DNA of 64,000 nucleotides, from the NCBI RefSeq assembly GCF_002135415.1, contig NZ_NEGJ01000001.1:186001-250000 (forward strand). Reading direction: 5' to 3'. Both the position numbers and the translations under genes were made by a program. This DNA is from Acinetobacter sp. ANC 3832. Its GTDB lineage: Bacteria; Pseudomonadota; Gammaproteobacteria; Pseudomonadales; Moraxellaceae. The notes under the pieces are model-generated. The model had not been told where the DNA came from. It saw only the letters and a program-made list of their open reading frames with translations, and searched no databases. Shown here piece after piece: positions 63,762-64,000 of the stretch. The stretch's first letter is position 1, and every line of letters starts with the position of its first letter.

Positions 63762-64000
63762 TTACATCAACATTTGATAACTCAATCGACAAATTAAAAT
63801 GCTAACGAGAATAAGGAAAAGAATTCGAATAAAACCACTGCCATATTTCAGTGCCATTTTCACACCGAAAATTGAACCTGCAACATTGGCGACTGCCATC
63901 ATTAATCCCAATTGGAACAACACATGACCTGTGGGAATAAAGAAACTCAGCGCTGCAAAATTGGTCATGAAATTACCAATTTTAGACAAAGCAGAAGCAT
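63762..64000 (-). CDS. TSUP/TauE-SafE-family transporter, truncated by the window edge
   Basis: The last 79 codons are visible, with the start beyond position 64000. Two or three transmembrane helices and the family's glycine-rich pattern (SKIGNFMTNFAALSFFIPTG, then VANVAGSIFGVKMALKYGSGFIRILF) match the C-terminal repeat of TSUP proteins, which move sulfite, sulfoacetate or similar anions. The stop is at 63762. Confidence 0.82.
   Translation of the reverse strand, partial: ASALSKIGNFMTNFAALSFFIPTGHVLFQLGLMMAVANVAGSIFGVKMALKYGSGFIRILFLILVSILICRLSYQMLM

Overview
The window looks like chromosomal DNA of an Acinetobacter-type gammaproteobacterium. It is AT-rich. Several genes read as typical of that genus: a CraA/MdfA-type efflux pump, an RNase E with a long Q/N-rich tail, tandem DUF2789 genes, and miaB-ybeZ-ybeY together. 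I see no phage, plasmid, CRISPR array, complete insertion sequence or rRNA. This is ordinary core genome with small variable pockets.

Layout. 0-6 kb: tail of a possible glycosyltransferase, a lipoprotein, two DUF2789 paralogues, malate dehydrogenase, a secreted RNase T2-like protein that lacks the catalytic histidines, and a lytic transglycosylase. 6-9.1 kb: miaB, ybeZ, ybeY (tRNA modification and rRNA/ribosome maturation). 9.2-12.5 kb: a monooxygenase-fold protein and the hydratase/acetaldehyde dehydrogenase/aldolase triad of meta-cleavage pathways, without ring-cleavage genes. 13-21.2 kb: HAD phosphatase, rluC, a roughly 800-base leader, rne, and a FATP-type acyl-CoA synthetase. 21.4-22.1 kb: three identical tRNA-Lys(UUU) genes and a divergent tRNA-Lys(CUU). 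22-29.4 kb: a lipoprotein, a PspC protein, an HPP/CBS membrane protein, two unknown genes, glyQ-glyS.

29.4-36.6 kb is the most variable part. It holds a decayed member of a small cysteine-paired exported family, an AT-rich membrane-protein gene coupled to a 50-residue ORF, two intact members of the same exported family (30.5 and 36.2 kb), and two adjacent secreted proteins with 40-residue amphipathic (LEA-like) repeats. It also has a 2-hydroxyacid dehydrogenase and a TetR/fatty-acid-desaturase divergent pair. 36.6-46.6 kb: alpha/beta hydrolase, two methyltransferases, lipoproteins, a chagasin-like protease inhibitor, a Holliday-resolvase-related protein, an orphan ParA, an AI-2E transporter, a lipoprotein SodC and a DUF2252 protein. 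46.8-64 kb: a YccS-type protein, CraA, a predicted nucleotidyltransferase, D-2-hydroxyglutarate dehydrogenase divergent from serA, two RhtA-like EamA exporters flanking a PKD lipoprotein and a Sel1-repeat protein, a hemerythrin and a truncated TSUP transporter.

Functional links. SerA can make D-2-hydroxyglutarate as a side reaction, and the divergent FAD enzyme would recycle it. MiaB, YbeZ, YbeY, RluC and RNase E together make this stretch rich in RNA metabolism. GlyQ and GlyS form one synthetase. The hydratase, dehydrogenase and aldolase would convert 2-oxopent-4-enoate to pyruvate and acetyl-CoA. Most other genes are single units closed by clear intrinsic terminators, many of them bidirectional between convergent genes. 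All functional names come from reading motifs and recalling families; no database search was run.
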